Notes under the pieces: model-generated
The model's input: the letters and a program-made list of their open reading frames with translations, nothing else
The model's database searches: none
What the model was told of the DNA's origin: nothing
Made by a program: the position numbers and the translations under genes
Shown here: positions 7,581-15,677 of the stretch, in pieces
Numbering within the stretch: the stretch's first letter is position 1
Layout of the letters: each line of letters opens with the position of its first letter
NCBI GenBank assembly: GCA_021847425.1
Contig: JAJZRF010000011.1
Span: forward strand, 1-58,181
Reading direction: 5' to 3'
DNA length: 58,181 nucleotides
Origin: Deltaproteobacteria bacterium
Lineage (GTDB): Bacteria; Desulfobacterota; Desulfobulbia; Desulfobulbales; Desulfurivibrionaceae

Positions 7581-9417
7581 GGTTCCCCCCCTTGAATTCG
7601 ATATAGAAACAGGTCCCTTCCGAACAGTCGATGAAGATGGCCCCCCCGAGTTGATCCTCGGCCAGGATGGTGACCAGGTGGAGCCCCAGCGACGTGGTCG
7701 TCCCGGCTGGGCACGGTGCAGGCAGGCCCACCCCGTTGTCGCAGACGCTCAACAGCAGATACCCTGCCGCGGCCTCTGAAAAACAGATGGCGATCTTGCC
7801 TTCCCGGCCATTCGGGAAGGCGTATTTCAAGACGTTGGAGATGAGTTCGTTGATGATCAGGCCGCAGGGGATGGCATTGTTGATGTCCAGCCGGAGGGCG
7901 GGATCGACGTTCAGGAGGAGCTGCACGGTTGCGTTTTCGCCGCTACGGTAGATGTGGAACAGGCTGTGGGCCAGGCTCTTGATATAGGCGGCCATGGGGA
8001 TGGAGGCCAGATCGTCGGTGCGGTAGAGGGTTTCATGGATCAGCGCCATGACCCGCAGCCGGTCCTCGCTCTCCTGCAAGGCCTTGCGGGCGTCGGCGTC
8101 CATGGTCTTCCGGGCCTGGAGCTTGAGCAGGCTGGAAATGGTCTGCAAGTTGTTCTTGACCCGGTGGTGCACCTCCTTGAGCAGGGCCTCCTTTTCGTGC
8201 AATGTGGCGGTAATCCGCTGTTCGGCCTCGGTGTGGTCGGCCACCTCCTGTTCGAGCATGCGATTGGCGTTGACCAGTTCCTGGGTCCGCTCGGTAACCA
8301 GGGTTTCGAGTTTTTCCTGGTGATGCAGCAACTCCCGTTCCGCCCGGTGCCGCTCCTCGATCTCCCCGGTCAGTTGGTGGTTGATGCGGTCCAACTCCTC
8401 GTGCCTCAGTTGCAGGGAGTGGAAGAGCTGGCGCCTGGCATTGATGTTGACGATGCTCAGGGCCACGAAAAAGGCGGTGACCAGCAGGGTGCCCAGTACC
8501 AGGAAGAGTGTGAAAAATGGATAGGCCGGGGGCGCCGCCAGGGTGAGCAGGCGCCAGCCCGCCATCTGGTCGATCGGGTGGAAGAGGGGCAGCATGGGGT
8601 GCCGGCCGAGCCTGAGCGGCGCTGGCCGTTTCTCGTCGAGCCGGAAGGGCAGCGGCGAGAGCGGCTGGTCGGCGAACTGTTTGCTGGCCCGGAGCGCGGT
8701 GAGCTTTTCAGGGGAAAGGGCAAAGGCGGCATGAAAGAGCCAGCCGGGCTGGTTGGTGGCAAAGACGATGCCATCGGGCGAGACCAGGGCCAGGGGCTGG
8801 GGAAAATCGCGCATGACCCGGTCCACCCCCTCCAGGCCGGACTTGATGACGAGCACCGCCTGGGGCGGGCCGTTGGGCGTGGGCGAGACCGGGCTGCTGA
8901 AATAAAAGCCGCGTTTGTCGGTGGTGACCCCCAGGGCGGGATAGATGACTGGCCGGCCCTCTATCGCCTCGCTGAAATAGGGCCGGAAGCGGTAGTTGTT
9001 GCCGGTGAGGGTCTGGCCGTGGTCATAGGTGGTGGAGGCGACCACCAGCCCTGTTTTGTCCATCAGGTAGACGATGGAATCGGTCTGCGGCGCCAGCAGC
9101 GTGCGGGCGGTCTGGAGCAGGATGAGGATCTCCGGGGTGTCAGGCCGGAGGCGGCCGGCGGCCACCGCCTTGATCTCCGGCAGTCCGGCGAGCTGTTGGC
9201 TTGCCTCCCGGACACGGTGGAGCAGGAAGTCTTCGATGCGGAAGGTGAGTTTGGCTGCCGTCTCCTGCCGGGTGGCGAGGTAGCGGTCGTGCTGCCACGC
9301 CCCGATCGTTGCCACGGCAACGCCGGCCAGCAGCAGGGTGACGACCCCCACCCAGCCGACGATCTTCGTCACGGCAGGGGAGAGTCCGAAACGACGGGTG
9401 AAAAAGGAATCTGCCAC
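7552..9417 (-). CDS. Membrane sensor histidine kinase, HisKA_2 (HWE-like) class
   Basis: A 621-residue kinase. A transmembrane helix near residues 20-40 is followed by a Cache-like periplasmic sensor of about 260 residues, a second helix (FFTLFLVLGTLLVTAFFVAL) and a long coiled coil. The catalytic core is of the HisKA_2 type: EALLKEVHHRVKNNLQTISS (His about 417-418), then an HATPase domain with IINELISNVLKYAFP. Kinases of this class pair with receiver-only regulators, as here. The start is a GTG with AAGGAG eight bases upstream; a TTG nine codons earlier would place that same Shine-Dalgarno inside the gene and is less likely. A small-molecule ligand is expected but not identifiable. Confidence 0.9.
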   Translation of the reverse strand: MADSFFTRRFGLSPAVTKIVGWVGVVTLLLAGVAVATIGAWQHDRYLATRQETAAKLTFRIEDFLLHRVREASQQLAGLPEIKAVAAGRLRPDTPEILILLQTARTLLAPQTDSIVYLMDKTGLVVASTTYDHGQTLTGNNYRFRPYFSEAIEGRPVIYPALGVTTDKRGFYFSSPVSPTPNGPPQAVLVIKSGLEGVDRVMRDFPQPLALVSPDGIVFATNQPGWLFHAAFALSPEKLTALRASKQFADQPLSPLPFRLDEKRPAPLRLGRHPMLPLFHPIDQMAGWRLLTLAAPPAYPFFTLFLVLGTLLVTAFFVALSIVNINARRQLFHSLQLRHEELDRINHQLTGEIEERHRAERELLHHQEKLETLVTERTQELVNANRMLEQEVADHTEAEQRITATLHEKEALLKEVHHRVKNNLQTISSLLKLQARKTMDADARKALQESEDRLRVMALIHETLYRTDDLASIPMAAYIKSLAHSLFHIYRSGENATVQLLLNVDPALRLDINNAIPCGLIINELISNVLKYAFPNGREGKIAICFSEAAAGYLLLSVCDNGVGLPAPCPAGTTTSLGLHLVTILAEDQLGGAIFIDCSEGTCFYIEFKGGNHGKGQNTHS

Positions 9418-9532
9418 GGCGGTGCTCCTTATTGAACAGGGCAACAGCGGGTTTAATTCCCAGCACTTTCGCTCAATGTGCCAAAGGGATACCTCTATAC
9501 TAAGGCAAAGCCCGGCGGGCTGTCAAAGGAAG

Positions 9533-9588
9533 AGTATTCAAGTATTCCAAAGTATTCAGAGTATTCAGAGTATTCAGAGAGTATTCAG
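9533..9588. repeat. Six near-tandem GTATTC repeats
   Basis: GTATTC starts at 9534, 9542, 9552, 9561, 9570 and 9581, at spacings of 8 to 11 bases, roughly one helical turn each. They sit in the divergent gap between the kinase start (9417) and the yefM promoter. The last copy pairs with AATAC at 9596-9600. Function is unknown: it may be a regulatory array, or a remnant of a REP-like element, since the flanking GGGGACATAATACT resembles sequences I associate with such elements. Confidence 0.6.
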
Positions 9589-9668
9589 GGGACATAATAC
9601 TGATTTCCGGTCAAGCCCGATATTTTGATTTCTTTCCGCAACCTTTATCCCGCCCCATTTCCCATTGT

Positions 9669-9707
9669 TTGACAATCGCAACCTTTATGTGTACAGTATC
9701 ATGTACA
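9669..9707 (+). promoter_or_regulatory. yefM-yoeB promoter and paired TGTACA operator
   Basis: A TTGACA -35 box at 9669 is followed after 17 bases by a TACAGT -10-like box at 9692. Two TGTACA hexamers (9690-9695 and 9702-9707) overlap the -10 region with a centre-to-centre distance of 12 bp. That core hexamer and spacing are the known geometry of the YefM-YoeB operator in enterobacteria, so autorepression by the complex is strongly suggested. Confidence 0.85.
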
Positions 9708-9722
9708 TATTGGAGGCGTTTT

Positions 9723-9971
9723 ATGAACACCATTACCTATACCGCTGCCCGCAGCAATCTGGCCCAGACCATGAAAGACGTCTGCTCGGACCACGAGCCG
9801 GTGATCATTACCCGGAAGGATGAGGCTGTGGTCATGCTCTCGCTGGAGGATTACAAGTCCTTGGAAGAAACCGCCTATCTTTTGCGCAGCCCCAAGAGCG
9901 CCAAACGGTTGCTTGAGTCGGTGGCGGAACTGGAAGGCGGCAAGGGTCTGGAACGGGAACTCGCCGGGTGA
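9723..9971 (+). CDS. yefM: YefM-family antitoxin (Phd/YefM)
   Basis: An 82-residue antitoxin beginning [20 protein letters not shown], the conserved N-terminal DNA-binding part of YefM. It continues with [26 protein letters not shown] and a disordered acidic C-terminus that neutralises YoeB. GGAGG lies eight bases before the ATG. It overlaps the toxin start by 4 bases (GTGA), giving tight coupling with the antitoxin first. Confidence 0.95.
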   Translation: MNTITYTAARSNLAQTMKDVCSDHEPVIITRKDEAVVMLSLEDYKSLEETAYLLRSPKSAKRLLESVAELEGGKGLERELAG

Positions 9972-10222
9972 GGCTGATCTTTTCCGGGCACGCTTGGGAG
10001 GATTATCTTTACTGGCAGCAGTCCGACCGCAAGATGCTGGTGCGCATCAACTCCCTCATCAAGGAAATCCAGCGCCAGCCTTTCCAGGGTATCGGCAAGC
10101 CCGAACCATTGCGACACGGGTTGGCCGGCTACTGGTCTCGCCGGATCAACGACGAGCATCGCATTGTCTACAAGGTGACGGAAGACGCGGTCTTCATTGC
10201 CCAGCTTCGTTATCACTATTAG
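9968..10222 (+). CDS. yoeB: YoeB-family mRNA interferase toxin
   Basis: An 84-residue RelE-superfamily toxin, the same length as Escherichia coli YoeB. The catalytic residues fall at the same numbers as in E. coli: Glu46 (GKPEPLRH), Arg65 (DEHRIVYKV), His83 and Tyr84 at the C-terminus (LRYHY). It cleaves mRNA in the ribosomal A site when freed from YefM. The start is a GTG overlapping the yefM stop. All key residues are present, so it is probably active. Confidence 0.96.
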   Translation: MRLIFSGHAWEDYLYWQQSDRKMLVRINSLIKEIQRQPFQGIGKPEPLRHGLAGYWSRRINDEHRIVYKVTEDAVFIAQLRYHY

Positions 10223-10234
10223 CGGCGTAGCCGT

Positions 10235-10346
10235 GTAGGTTGGGTAGAGCTTTGCGAAACCCAACGATTTTGGTCGGCAAGCAGATCATGATGGTGTTTG
10301 GGTCAACATTCGTAAATGTTGGGTTTCGTTCCTCTACCCAACCTAC
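10235..10346. repeat. Interspersed inverted-repeat element
   Basis: A 31-base arm (10235-10265, beginning GTAGGTTGGGTAGAGC) and a 29-base inverted arm (10318-10346) enclose about 52 bases. The arms are the GTAGGTTGGGT...GAAACCCAAC sequence seen as a short dispersed repeat in many proteobacterial genomes. It has no coding capacity and lies just after yoeB. Confidence 0.75.
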
Positions 10347-10371
10347 CAGACTACCAGGCTCCAGCTCTTCC

Positions 10372-10472
10372 TTATTGCCGCAGGCCCTCAAGCTGAAAAG
10401 GCAAGGGGGTGGGGCGGTGTTGGCCAGAAGTTCCCGACAGTACGCGCAGGCGCGGCAGTTCTTGTCGCAAAG
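10372..10472 (-). pseudogene. Frameshifted remnant of the cysteine-rich protein tail (paralogue of the gene at 49806-50870)
   Basis: On the minus strand this reads CDKNCRACAYCRELL, matching CGKNCRNCSYCRELL of the intact protein about 39 kb away. After a frameshift it reads QLEGLRQ-stop, against QLEDLRQ-stop in the intact gene. The nucleotide similarity begins exactly at the shared stop codon and ends abruptly near 10472. Only about the last 30 codons remain. It is a decayed partial duplicate, or the scar of a lost full copy. Confidence 0.85.
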
Positions 10473-10699
10473 GGGATCAACTCTCTGCCCAGCAGGCCAT
10501 TTACAGACTATTCTTGCATCTTCCCTCGCCTTCAGCCTCGCACATCCTCCCCTCGCCAATTCCGTAACCCCATCCTCATGCGCCTGGGGATTATGCTTGT
10601 CAAGACGCGATAAACAGGCTAAATATAACCGCTTTTCAACGATGTTTTTTTGTGGAGCCCCACGGCGACCGTGCAGACCCCAACCAAGGCGGCAGGCCT
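10473..10699. other. Gap upstream of rlmE
   Basis: No gene is seen. A TTGTCA element near 10609 about 17-18 bases ahead of AT-rich TAAATATAA is a weak promoter candidate for rlmE. Confidence 0.35.
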
Positions 10700-11311
10700 G
10701 TGAAAGAAGTTCAGGATCATTACTTCAAAAAGGCCAAGAAGGAAGGCTATCCCGCCCGCTCGGTGTACAAGCTGGAGGAGGCCCAACAGAAGTACGGGCT
10801 GCTGAAAAAGGGTGACACGGTGCTCGATCTGGGTTGCCAGCCCGGCAGCTGGTCCATGTATGCAGCCCAGGCCGTTGGCCCGCAGGGGCTGGTGGTTGGG
10901 GTTGACCTCAACTTCGGGCAGATCAACACTAAGGGCAACAGCGCCAAGTTTTCCTTTTTGCATGGCGACATCATGACCGTTGAGGTGCTGGACCGGGTGC
11001 GCGGTATCTGCCCGGAGTTCGCGGTGATCATCAGCGACATGGCCCCGCGCACCACCGGCAACAAATGGTCGGACCAGCAGCACTCGCTGGACCTTTCCCG
11101 GCGGGTTCTGGAAATCGCCCGGGAGATGTTGCGCTCCGGCGGCAATCTGTATTGCAAGGTGTTTGAGGGCGAGGATTTCAAGGCGTTTGTGGATGAGGTC
11201 CGCCCCCATTTCAACCTGACCAAGATCGTGAAACCGAAAAGCTCCCGTCCGGAAAGCCGTGAGGTTTTTGTGCTGGGCATGGGGTTTAAGAAAATGCAGA
11301 ATGAAGAATGA
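10700..11311 (+). CDS. rlmE: 23S rRNA (uridine-2552-2'-O)-methyltransferase RlmE/FtsJ
   Basis: A 203-residue RrmJ-fold methyltransferase. It has the SAM motif VLDLGCQPGSWSMYAAQ and the catalytic K-D-K-E set: Lys in ARSVYKLEE (24), Asp in VIISDMAP (113), Lys in YCKVFEG (153) and Glu in SSRPESREVFVLG. It methylates U2552 in the ribosomal A loop late in 50S assembly. A GTG start gives the family's usual VKEVQDHYFKKAKKE beginning; an upstream GTG at 10652 would add 16 residues not typical of the family. Confidence 0.94.
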   Translation: MKEVQDHYFKKAKKEGYPARSVYKLEEAQQKYGLLKKGDTVLDLGCQPGSWSMYAAQAVGPQGLVVGVDLNFGQINTKGNSAKFSFLHGDIMTVEVLDRVRGICPEFAVIISDMAPRTTGNKWSDQQHSLDLSRRVLEIAREMLRSGGNLYCKVFEGEDFKAFVDEVRPHFNLTKIVKPKSSRPESREVFVLGMGFKKMQNEE

Positions 11312-11435
11312 AAAATGCAGAGTGAGCAGCTATGGCGTCTGGAAAGTAAATCCCATGACGTCCTCTGCTGACTTGGGTGATATTCCACTTTTCATTTTTC
11401 ACTTTTAATTTTTAATTTTCAGGAGAAAAAGAATC

Positions 11436-12185
11436 ATGTCCGGACATTCAAAATGGGCTAACACCAAGCATCGGAAAGGCGCCCAGGACGCCAAGCGCGG
11501 CAAGATGTTCACCAAGCTTGCCAAGGAAATTGCCGTGGCTGCCCGCATGGGCGGCGGCGACCCCGAGGCCAATCCCCGGCTGCGCGCCGGCATCATCTCG
11601 GCCAGGGCCGTGAACATGCCCAAGGACAATATCGACCGGGCCATCAAGAAGGGCGTCGGCGGGTTGGAAGGGGCGAACTACGAGGAGATCACCTACGAAG
11701 GCTACGGGCCGGGCGGGGTGGCTATCCTGGTTGACTGCCTTACCGACAACCGGAACCGGACCGTGGGCGAGGTGCGCTTCTTCTTTGGCAAGTCCGGCGG
11801 CAACATGGGTGAGACCGGCTGTGTCTCCTACATGTTTGACAAAAAAGGCTCTCTCCTGGTGGAAAAGGGGGCGCTGGACGAGGAAAAGCTTCTGGAGCTG
11901 GCCTTGGAGGCCGGAGCGGAGGATGTGGTCGAGGATGGCGATATCTTCGAGGTGTTGACCGCGCCCGAGGATTTCAATACGGTGCGGGAGGCGCTGGAGA
12001 AGGAGGGCGTCACCTTTGTCGAGGCTTCCATCTCCATGATCCCCAAGAACACCGTTGAGGTTGCCGAGGAAAAGACGGCCATCTCGTTGATGAAGCTCAT
12101 CGACAATCTGGAGGATTTTGATGACGTGCAGAAGGTGCATGCCAACTTCGATATCCCCGATGAGTTGATGGAAAAAATTTCCTAA
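11436..12185 (+). CDS. YebC/PmpR-family protein
   Basis: A 249-residue protein with the invariant YebC start [22 protein letters not shown], the central [21 protein letters not shown] and a full C-terminal domain. YebC proteins bind DNA as regulators or, in more recent work, assist ribosomes at difficult sequences. The position just before ruvC, with 3 bases between stop and next ATG, is the common yebC-ruvCAB arrangement. AGGAGAAAAAG precedes the ATG; the leader is unusually AT-rich and pyrimidine-biased (11388-11420). Confidence 0.96.
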   Translation: MSGHSKWANTKHRKGAQDAKRGKMFTKLAKEIAVAARMGGGDPEANPRLRAGIISARAVNMPKDNIDRAIKKGVGGLEGANYEEITYEGYGPGGVAILVDCLTDNRNRTVGEVRFFFGKSGGNMGETGCVSYMFDKKGSLLVEKGALDEEKLLELALEAGAEDVVEDGDIFEVLTAPEDFNTVREALEKEGVTFVEASISMIPKNTVEVAEEKTAISLMKLIDNLEDFDDVQKVHANFDIPDELMEKIS

Positions 12186-12188
12186 AAT

Positions 12189-12689
12189 ATGACCCCGGGC
12201 AAAGCCAAGGCAGGGGCGGAAATCGTCCGCATCCTCGGGATTGATCCAGGCTCGCGCGCTACCGGCTACGGCGTGATCGACCGCCAGGGTCACGCCCTTA
12301 CCTTTGTCACCTGCGGGGTGATCCGGACCTCGGAAAAAAAGCCGTTTCCCGAGCGGCTCCAGGAGATTTACGACGGCATCTGCGAGGTCATTGGCGCCCA
12401 TCGGCCGCAGCTGGCCGGAGTGGAGGATATCTTTACCGCCATCAATCCCCGCTCGGCCTTAAAGCTCGGCCATGCCCGCGGGGTGCTGATCCTGGCCGCC
12501 AGGCAGCATGGGTTGCTCCTGGAGGAATACAGCCCCACCGTGGTGAAACAGGCGGTGGCCGGGTATGGCCAAGCGCCGAAAGAGCAGGTGCAGCAGATGG
12601 TCCGGGTTCTCTTGAAGCTTGCCGCTTCGCCCAGCCATGACGCAGCCGACGCCCTGGCCGTGGCCATCTGCCGGGCCAGTCATAGGTAA
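12189..12689 (+). CDS. ruvC: Holliday junction resolvase RuvC
   Basis: A 166-residue RNase H-fold endonuclease. The acidic catalytic residues are visible: Asp19 (GIDPGSRATGYG), Glu79 (LAGVEDIF), and Asp151 and Asp154 (SHDAADALAVAI). It cuts Holliday junctions after RuvAB branch migration. It is read directly after yebC. The C-terminus ends at RASHR, and its last codons and TAA lie within the left arm of a nested inverted repeat, so the element may have replaced the original end. Confidence 0.96.
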   Translation: MTPGKAKAGAEIVRILGIDPGSRATGYGVIDRQGHALTFVTCGVIRTSEKKPFPERLQEIYDGICEVIGAHRPQLAGVEDIFTAINPRSALKLGHARGVLILAARQHGLLLEEYSPTVVKQAVAGYGQAPKEQVQQMVRVLLKLAASPSHDAADALAVAICRASHR

Positions 12690-12829
12690 ACGTCCACCAG
12701 CACCACATCTGCTTCGCAGTCTCGCTCGCTTAGCTGTCATCGGTCTGTTCGCATAGAAGGCTATGGCGAACAGACCTCTTTCGCGCATCTGCGGCAGCAG
12801 CGAAGCGGCGCTGGTGAACGTTTACCTAT
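12682..12829. repeat. 148-bp nested inverted-repeat element on the ruvC 3' end
   Basis: The outer arms are 20 bases each (12682-12701, ATAGGTAAACGTCCACCAGC, and 12810-12829) with one mismatch. An inner pair, 12742-12756 and 12761-12776, forms GGTCTGTTCGCATAG against CTATGGCGAACAGACC. Between them CTGCTTCGC and GCGAAGCGG form a third weak stem. The whole folds into one long hairpin. A further GGTCTGTTCG copy lies near 12850. No protein is encoded; it resembles a non-autonomous (MITE-like) element. Confidence 0.8.
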
Positions 12830-13060
12830 AAAAATGATTACGCGAGTGGGTCTGTTCGGATGAGTGGTTACGCGTTCACAGGCTTTTTGCTTCTCTTCTT
12901 GCAAAAATTCTTCCATAATAGACACCGGGATGATGGTTGAAATCGCAAGAATCCGCGATTACAACAGTTATTTCTTTGTAACTGTTTTATGTTGTGTTAC
13001 GGACCTGCGCCGATGGGTCAAGCCCATCCGCTGACCTTTTTCTTTTTTTACGAGCGCATC
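12830..13060. other. Gap before ruvA with a hairpin
   Basis: AACAGTTA (12963-12970) pairs perfectly with TAACTGTT (12979-12986) over an 8-base loop. A TTGAAA-N17-TACAAC pair just upstream could be a weak promoter for ruvAB, which the repeat element separates from ruvC. No gene is seen. Confidence 0.4.
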
Positions 13061-13678
13061 ATGATTGCCTGCCTGCGAGGAATGCTTTTTCAGAAATTAC
13101 CCGAAACCCTCATCGTTGATGTGGGCGGAGTTGGGTACGAGGTCTTCTTCCCCCAGAGCGGGCAGGGCCGCTTGCCAGGGGTGGGGGAGGAGGTCTTTCT
13201 TCATATCCAGACCGTGGTTCGCGAGGACGCCTTCAATCTCTATGGGTTTCTTGAGCTATCGGAAAAAGAGATGTTCCTGTTGCTGAACACGGTTTCCGGG
13301 ATCGGTCCCAAGCTGGCCATGCATATTCTTGCCGGTATCTCTCCGGCGGAGATGGCCCGGGCCATTCTGCACGATGATCTGGCTCGCCTTACCCGGCTGC
13401 CCGGCGTGGGCAAAAAAACCGCGGAACGGCTCTGCCTGGAGCTGAAAGACAAGGTTCAGTTCGTGCCCGAGGCGCTGTCCGCCTCTTCTCCCGCTCTTGC
13501 CGTACCCGGAGAAGACGAGCGCGTGCATGATGCGATTTCCGCCCTGCTCAATCTCGGCTATCCCGCAGTCCGGGCCAGGGAGGCGATCGCTGGGGTCCGG
13601 CAGCAGGCAGGGGCAGAGGGGTTTGCTGCCATGCGGCTTGAAGAACTGCTCCGTCAGACCTTGAGGGCCCTGGTGTGA
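13061..13678 (+). CDS. ruvA: Holliday junction branch migration protein RuvA
   Basis: A 205-residue protein with the N-terminal OB fold ([12 protein letters not shown]...[16 protein letters not shown]). The tandem helix-hairpin-helix core follows ([19 protein letters not shown] and [22 protein letters not shown]). The C-terminal three-helix domain, which contacts RuvB, is joined by a flexible linker. The RuvA tetramer clamps the four-way junction and loads RuvB. The ATG at 13061 was chosen because it gives the family's exact N-terminus. Confidence 0.96.
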   Translation: MIACLRGMLFQKLPETLIVDVGGVGYEVFFPQSGQGRLPGVGEEVFLHIQTVVREDAFNLYGFLELSEKEMFLLLNTVSGIGPKLAMHILAGISPAEMARAILHDDLARLTRLPGVGKKTAERLCLELKDKVQFVPEALSASSPALAVPGEDERVHDAISALLNLGYPAVRAREAIAGVRQQAGAEGFAAMRLEELLRQTLRALV

Positions 13679-14724
13679 ATCACGAAGAACGGTTGGTTTC
13701 TCCTGTGGCGGCTGAGGTCGAACCAGTTGATCATGCGCTGCGGCCAAAATTGCTTGACCAGTACATCGGCCAGGAGCAGCTGAAGAGCAATCTCGGCATT
13801 GCCCTCAAGGCCGCGCAGGCCAGGGGCGAGGCCTTGGACCATGTTCTCTTGCATGGCTTCCCTGGTCTGGGCAAGACCACCCTTGCCTACGTCATCGCCA
13901 ACGAGATGGGCGCCAATATCAGGGTCACCTCCGGCCCGGTGATCGAGCGGGCCGGCGACCTGGCCGCCATCCTCACCAGCCTTCAGGAAGGCGATGTACT
14001 CTTCATCGACGAGATTCACCGCCTCAACCATGTGGTGGAGGAGATTCTCTATCCGGCCATGGAGGATTACCAGCTGGACTTGATCATCGGCCAGGGTCCG
14101 GGGGCGCGCAGCGTCAAGATGGATCTGCCGCGTTTTACTCTGGTTGGGGCGACAACCCGCACCGGCCTTTTGACCCCGCCGTTGCGGGACCGATTCGGCA
14201 TGGTGCTGCGCCTTGATTTTTATACGCCCGACGAGCTGGTGACCATTGTCAAACGGTCGGCCTCCCTGTTGGGCGTGCCCATGGACGAGGGCGGAGCCCT
14301 GGAGATCGGCCGCCGTTCCCGTGGCACCCCGAGGATAGCCAACCGGCTCCTCAAGCGGTTGCGGGATTTTGCCGAGGTCAAGGGGCAGGGCAGCATCACG
14401 GCCCAGGTGGCGGACGAGGCCCTGAACATGCTGGGCGTGGACCAGGAAGGGCTGGACGAGATGGACCGGCGGATTCTCCTTACCATCATCGACAAGTTCC
14501 AGGGCGGCCCCATCGGGTTGGAAACCCTGGCCACCATGGCCTGCGAGGAGAAGACCACCCTGGAGGATGTCTACGAGCCCTTTCTCATTCAGATGGGCTT
14601 GCTGATGCGCACTCCACGGGGCAGGATGGCAACCCAGGCGGCTTATGCCCATTTTGGCAGACCTTTTACCAAAAGGCAGGAGGTGGACTTAAGCAACGGC
14701 GAGGCCGCCTGTTTGCCTTTTTAG
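13675..14724 (+). CDS. ruvB: Holliday junction branch migration ATPase RuvB
   Basis: A 349-residue AAA+ motor with Walker [10 protein letters not shown] (61-69), Walker [11 protein letters not shown], sensor [12 protein letters not shown] and the C-terminal winged helix ([22 protein letters not shown]). It forms hexamers that pull DNA through the RuvA-bound junction. It begins with a GTG that overlaps the ruvA stop by 4 bases, a coupled arrangement. Confidence 0.97.
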   Translation: MNHEERLVSPVAAEVEPVDHALRPKLLDQYIGQEQLKSNLGIALKAAQARGEALDHVLLHGFPGLGKTTLAYVIANEMGANIRVTSGPVIERAGDLAAILTSLQEGDVLFIDEIHRLNHVVEEILYPAMEDYQLDLIIGQGPGARSVKMDLPRFTLVGATTRTGLLTPPLRDRFGMVLRLDFYTPDELVTIVKRSASLLGVPMDEGGALEIGRRSRGTPRIANRLLKRLRDFAEVKGQGSITAQVADEALNMLGVDQEGLDEMDRRILLTIIDKFQGGPIGLETLATMACEEKTTLEDVYEPFLIQMGLLMRTPRGRMATQAAYAHFGRPFTKRQEVDLSNGEAACLPF

Positions 14725-14761
14725 GAGCGGCGGGTGGGGCGACGGACAAGGAGATGAGGGG

Positions 14762-15610
14762 ATGATCGGGAAAAAACTGACAGTCCGCGATATCATCGAT
14801 CTGAAAGAGGCCGGGGACAAGATCGTCATGCTGACGGCCTATGACGCCAGTTTCGGCCGGCTCCTGGACCGGAGCGGGGTCGAGATCGTCCTGGTCGGCG
14901 ATTCCCTGGGCATGGTGGTCCTTGGCTATGAGTCCACGGTGCCGGTGACCATGGAGGAGATGCTGCACCATTGCCGGGCGGTAAAACATGGGGTGGAGCG
15001 GGCGCTTCTGGTCGGCGACCTGCCCTTTCTCTCCTACCAGGTTGATGTGCGGGAGGCCATTGCCAACGGCGGCCGTTTCCTGAAAGAGGCGGGCTGCGAC
15101 GCGGTGAAGCTGGAGGGCGGCCTCGAAGTCTGCGGGACCGTGGCGGCCATGGTTCGGGCCGGTATCCCGGTGATGGGCCATATCGGTCTGACCCCGCAGA
15201 CCGCTGGAGCCCTGGGAGGGTACAAGGTGCAGGGGCGGGATGGAGAATCGGCCCGGCGGTTATTGGCGGAAGCCAAAGGGCTGGCGGAGGCCGGCGCTTT
15301 CGCCATCGTGCTGGAGTGCATCCCCGACAAGCTGGCCGCTGCCATCACCGCGAGCATCGGTATCCCCACCATCGGCATCGGGGCTGGGGTACAGTGCGAC
15401 GGGCAGGTGCTGGTCATCAACGATCTGCTGGGAATGTTTGAAAAGTTCGTGCCCAGTTTCGTGAAGCGCTACGCGGATCTGGCCCCTCAGATCGCCGGGG
15501 CCGTCGCCGCTTTTCGGGATGAGGTCAAGGCTGGCGCGTATCCAGACGCTGAGCACAGTTTTGTCATGCAGGGTGAGGTGGCTGATCTGCTCAAGCAGGA
15601 TAAGGGGTGA
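14762..15610 (+). CDS. panB: 3-methyl-2-oxobutanoate hydroxymethyltransferase PanB
   Basis: A 282-residue TIM-barrel enzyme of pantothenate (CoA) synthesis, which transfers a hydroxymethyl group from methylene-tetrahydrofolate to ketoisovalerate. Signature segments are MLTAYDASFGRLLD, VLVGDSLGMVVLGYESTVPVTM (metal-binding Asp), VKLEGG, GHIGLTPQ and the catalytic-Glu region AFAIVLECIP. GGAGATGAGGGG precedes the ATG. panC and panD are not in the window. Confidence 0.96.
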   Translation: MIGKKLTVRDIIDLKEAGDKIVMLTAYDASFGRLLDRSGVEIVLVGDSLGMVVLGYESTVPVTMEEMLHHCRAVKHGVERALLVGDLPFLSYQVDVREAIANGGRFLKEAGCDAVKLEGGLEVCGTVAAMVRAGIPVMGHIGLTPQTAGALGGYKVQGRDGESARRLLAEAKGLAEAGAFAIVLECIPDKLAAAITASIGIPTIGIGAGVQCDGQVLVINDLLGMFEKFVPSFVKRYADLAPQIAGAVAAFRDEVKAGAYPDAEHSFVMQGEVADLLKQDKG

Positions 15611-15677
15611 GGAAAGTTTTCTACGATGTTTTCGTGCTGTTCCAAGGGATATCATTTGACGGAGTTGGGGGTGCGAC

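Noticed and set aside
7954..9435. About 490-codon plus-strand frame opposite the histidine kinase
   Set aside because: Proline/glycine-rich shadow; the kinase motifs are on the minus strand.
9531..9600. Tandem GTATTC repeats as a CRISPR array
   Set aside because: Units are only about 9 bases with no spacers; there are no cas genes in the window.
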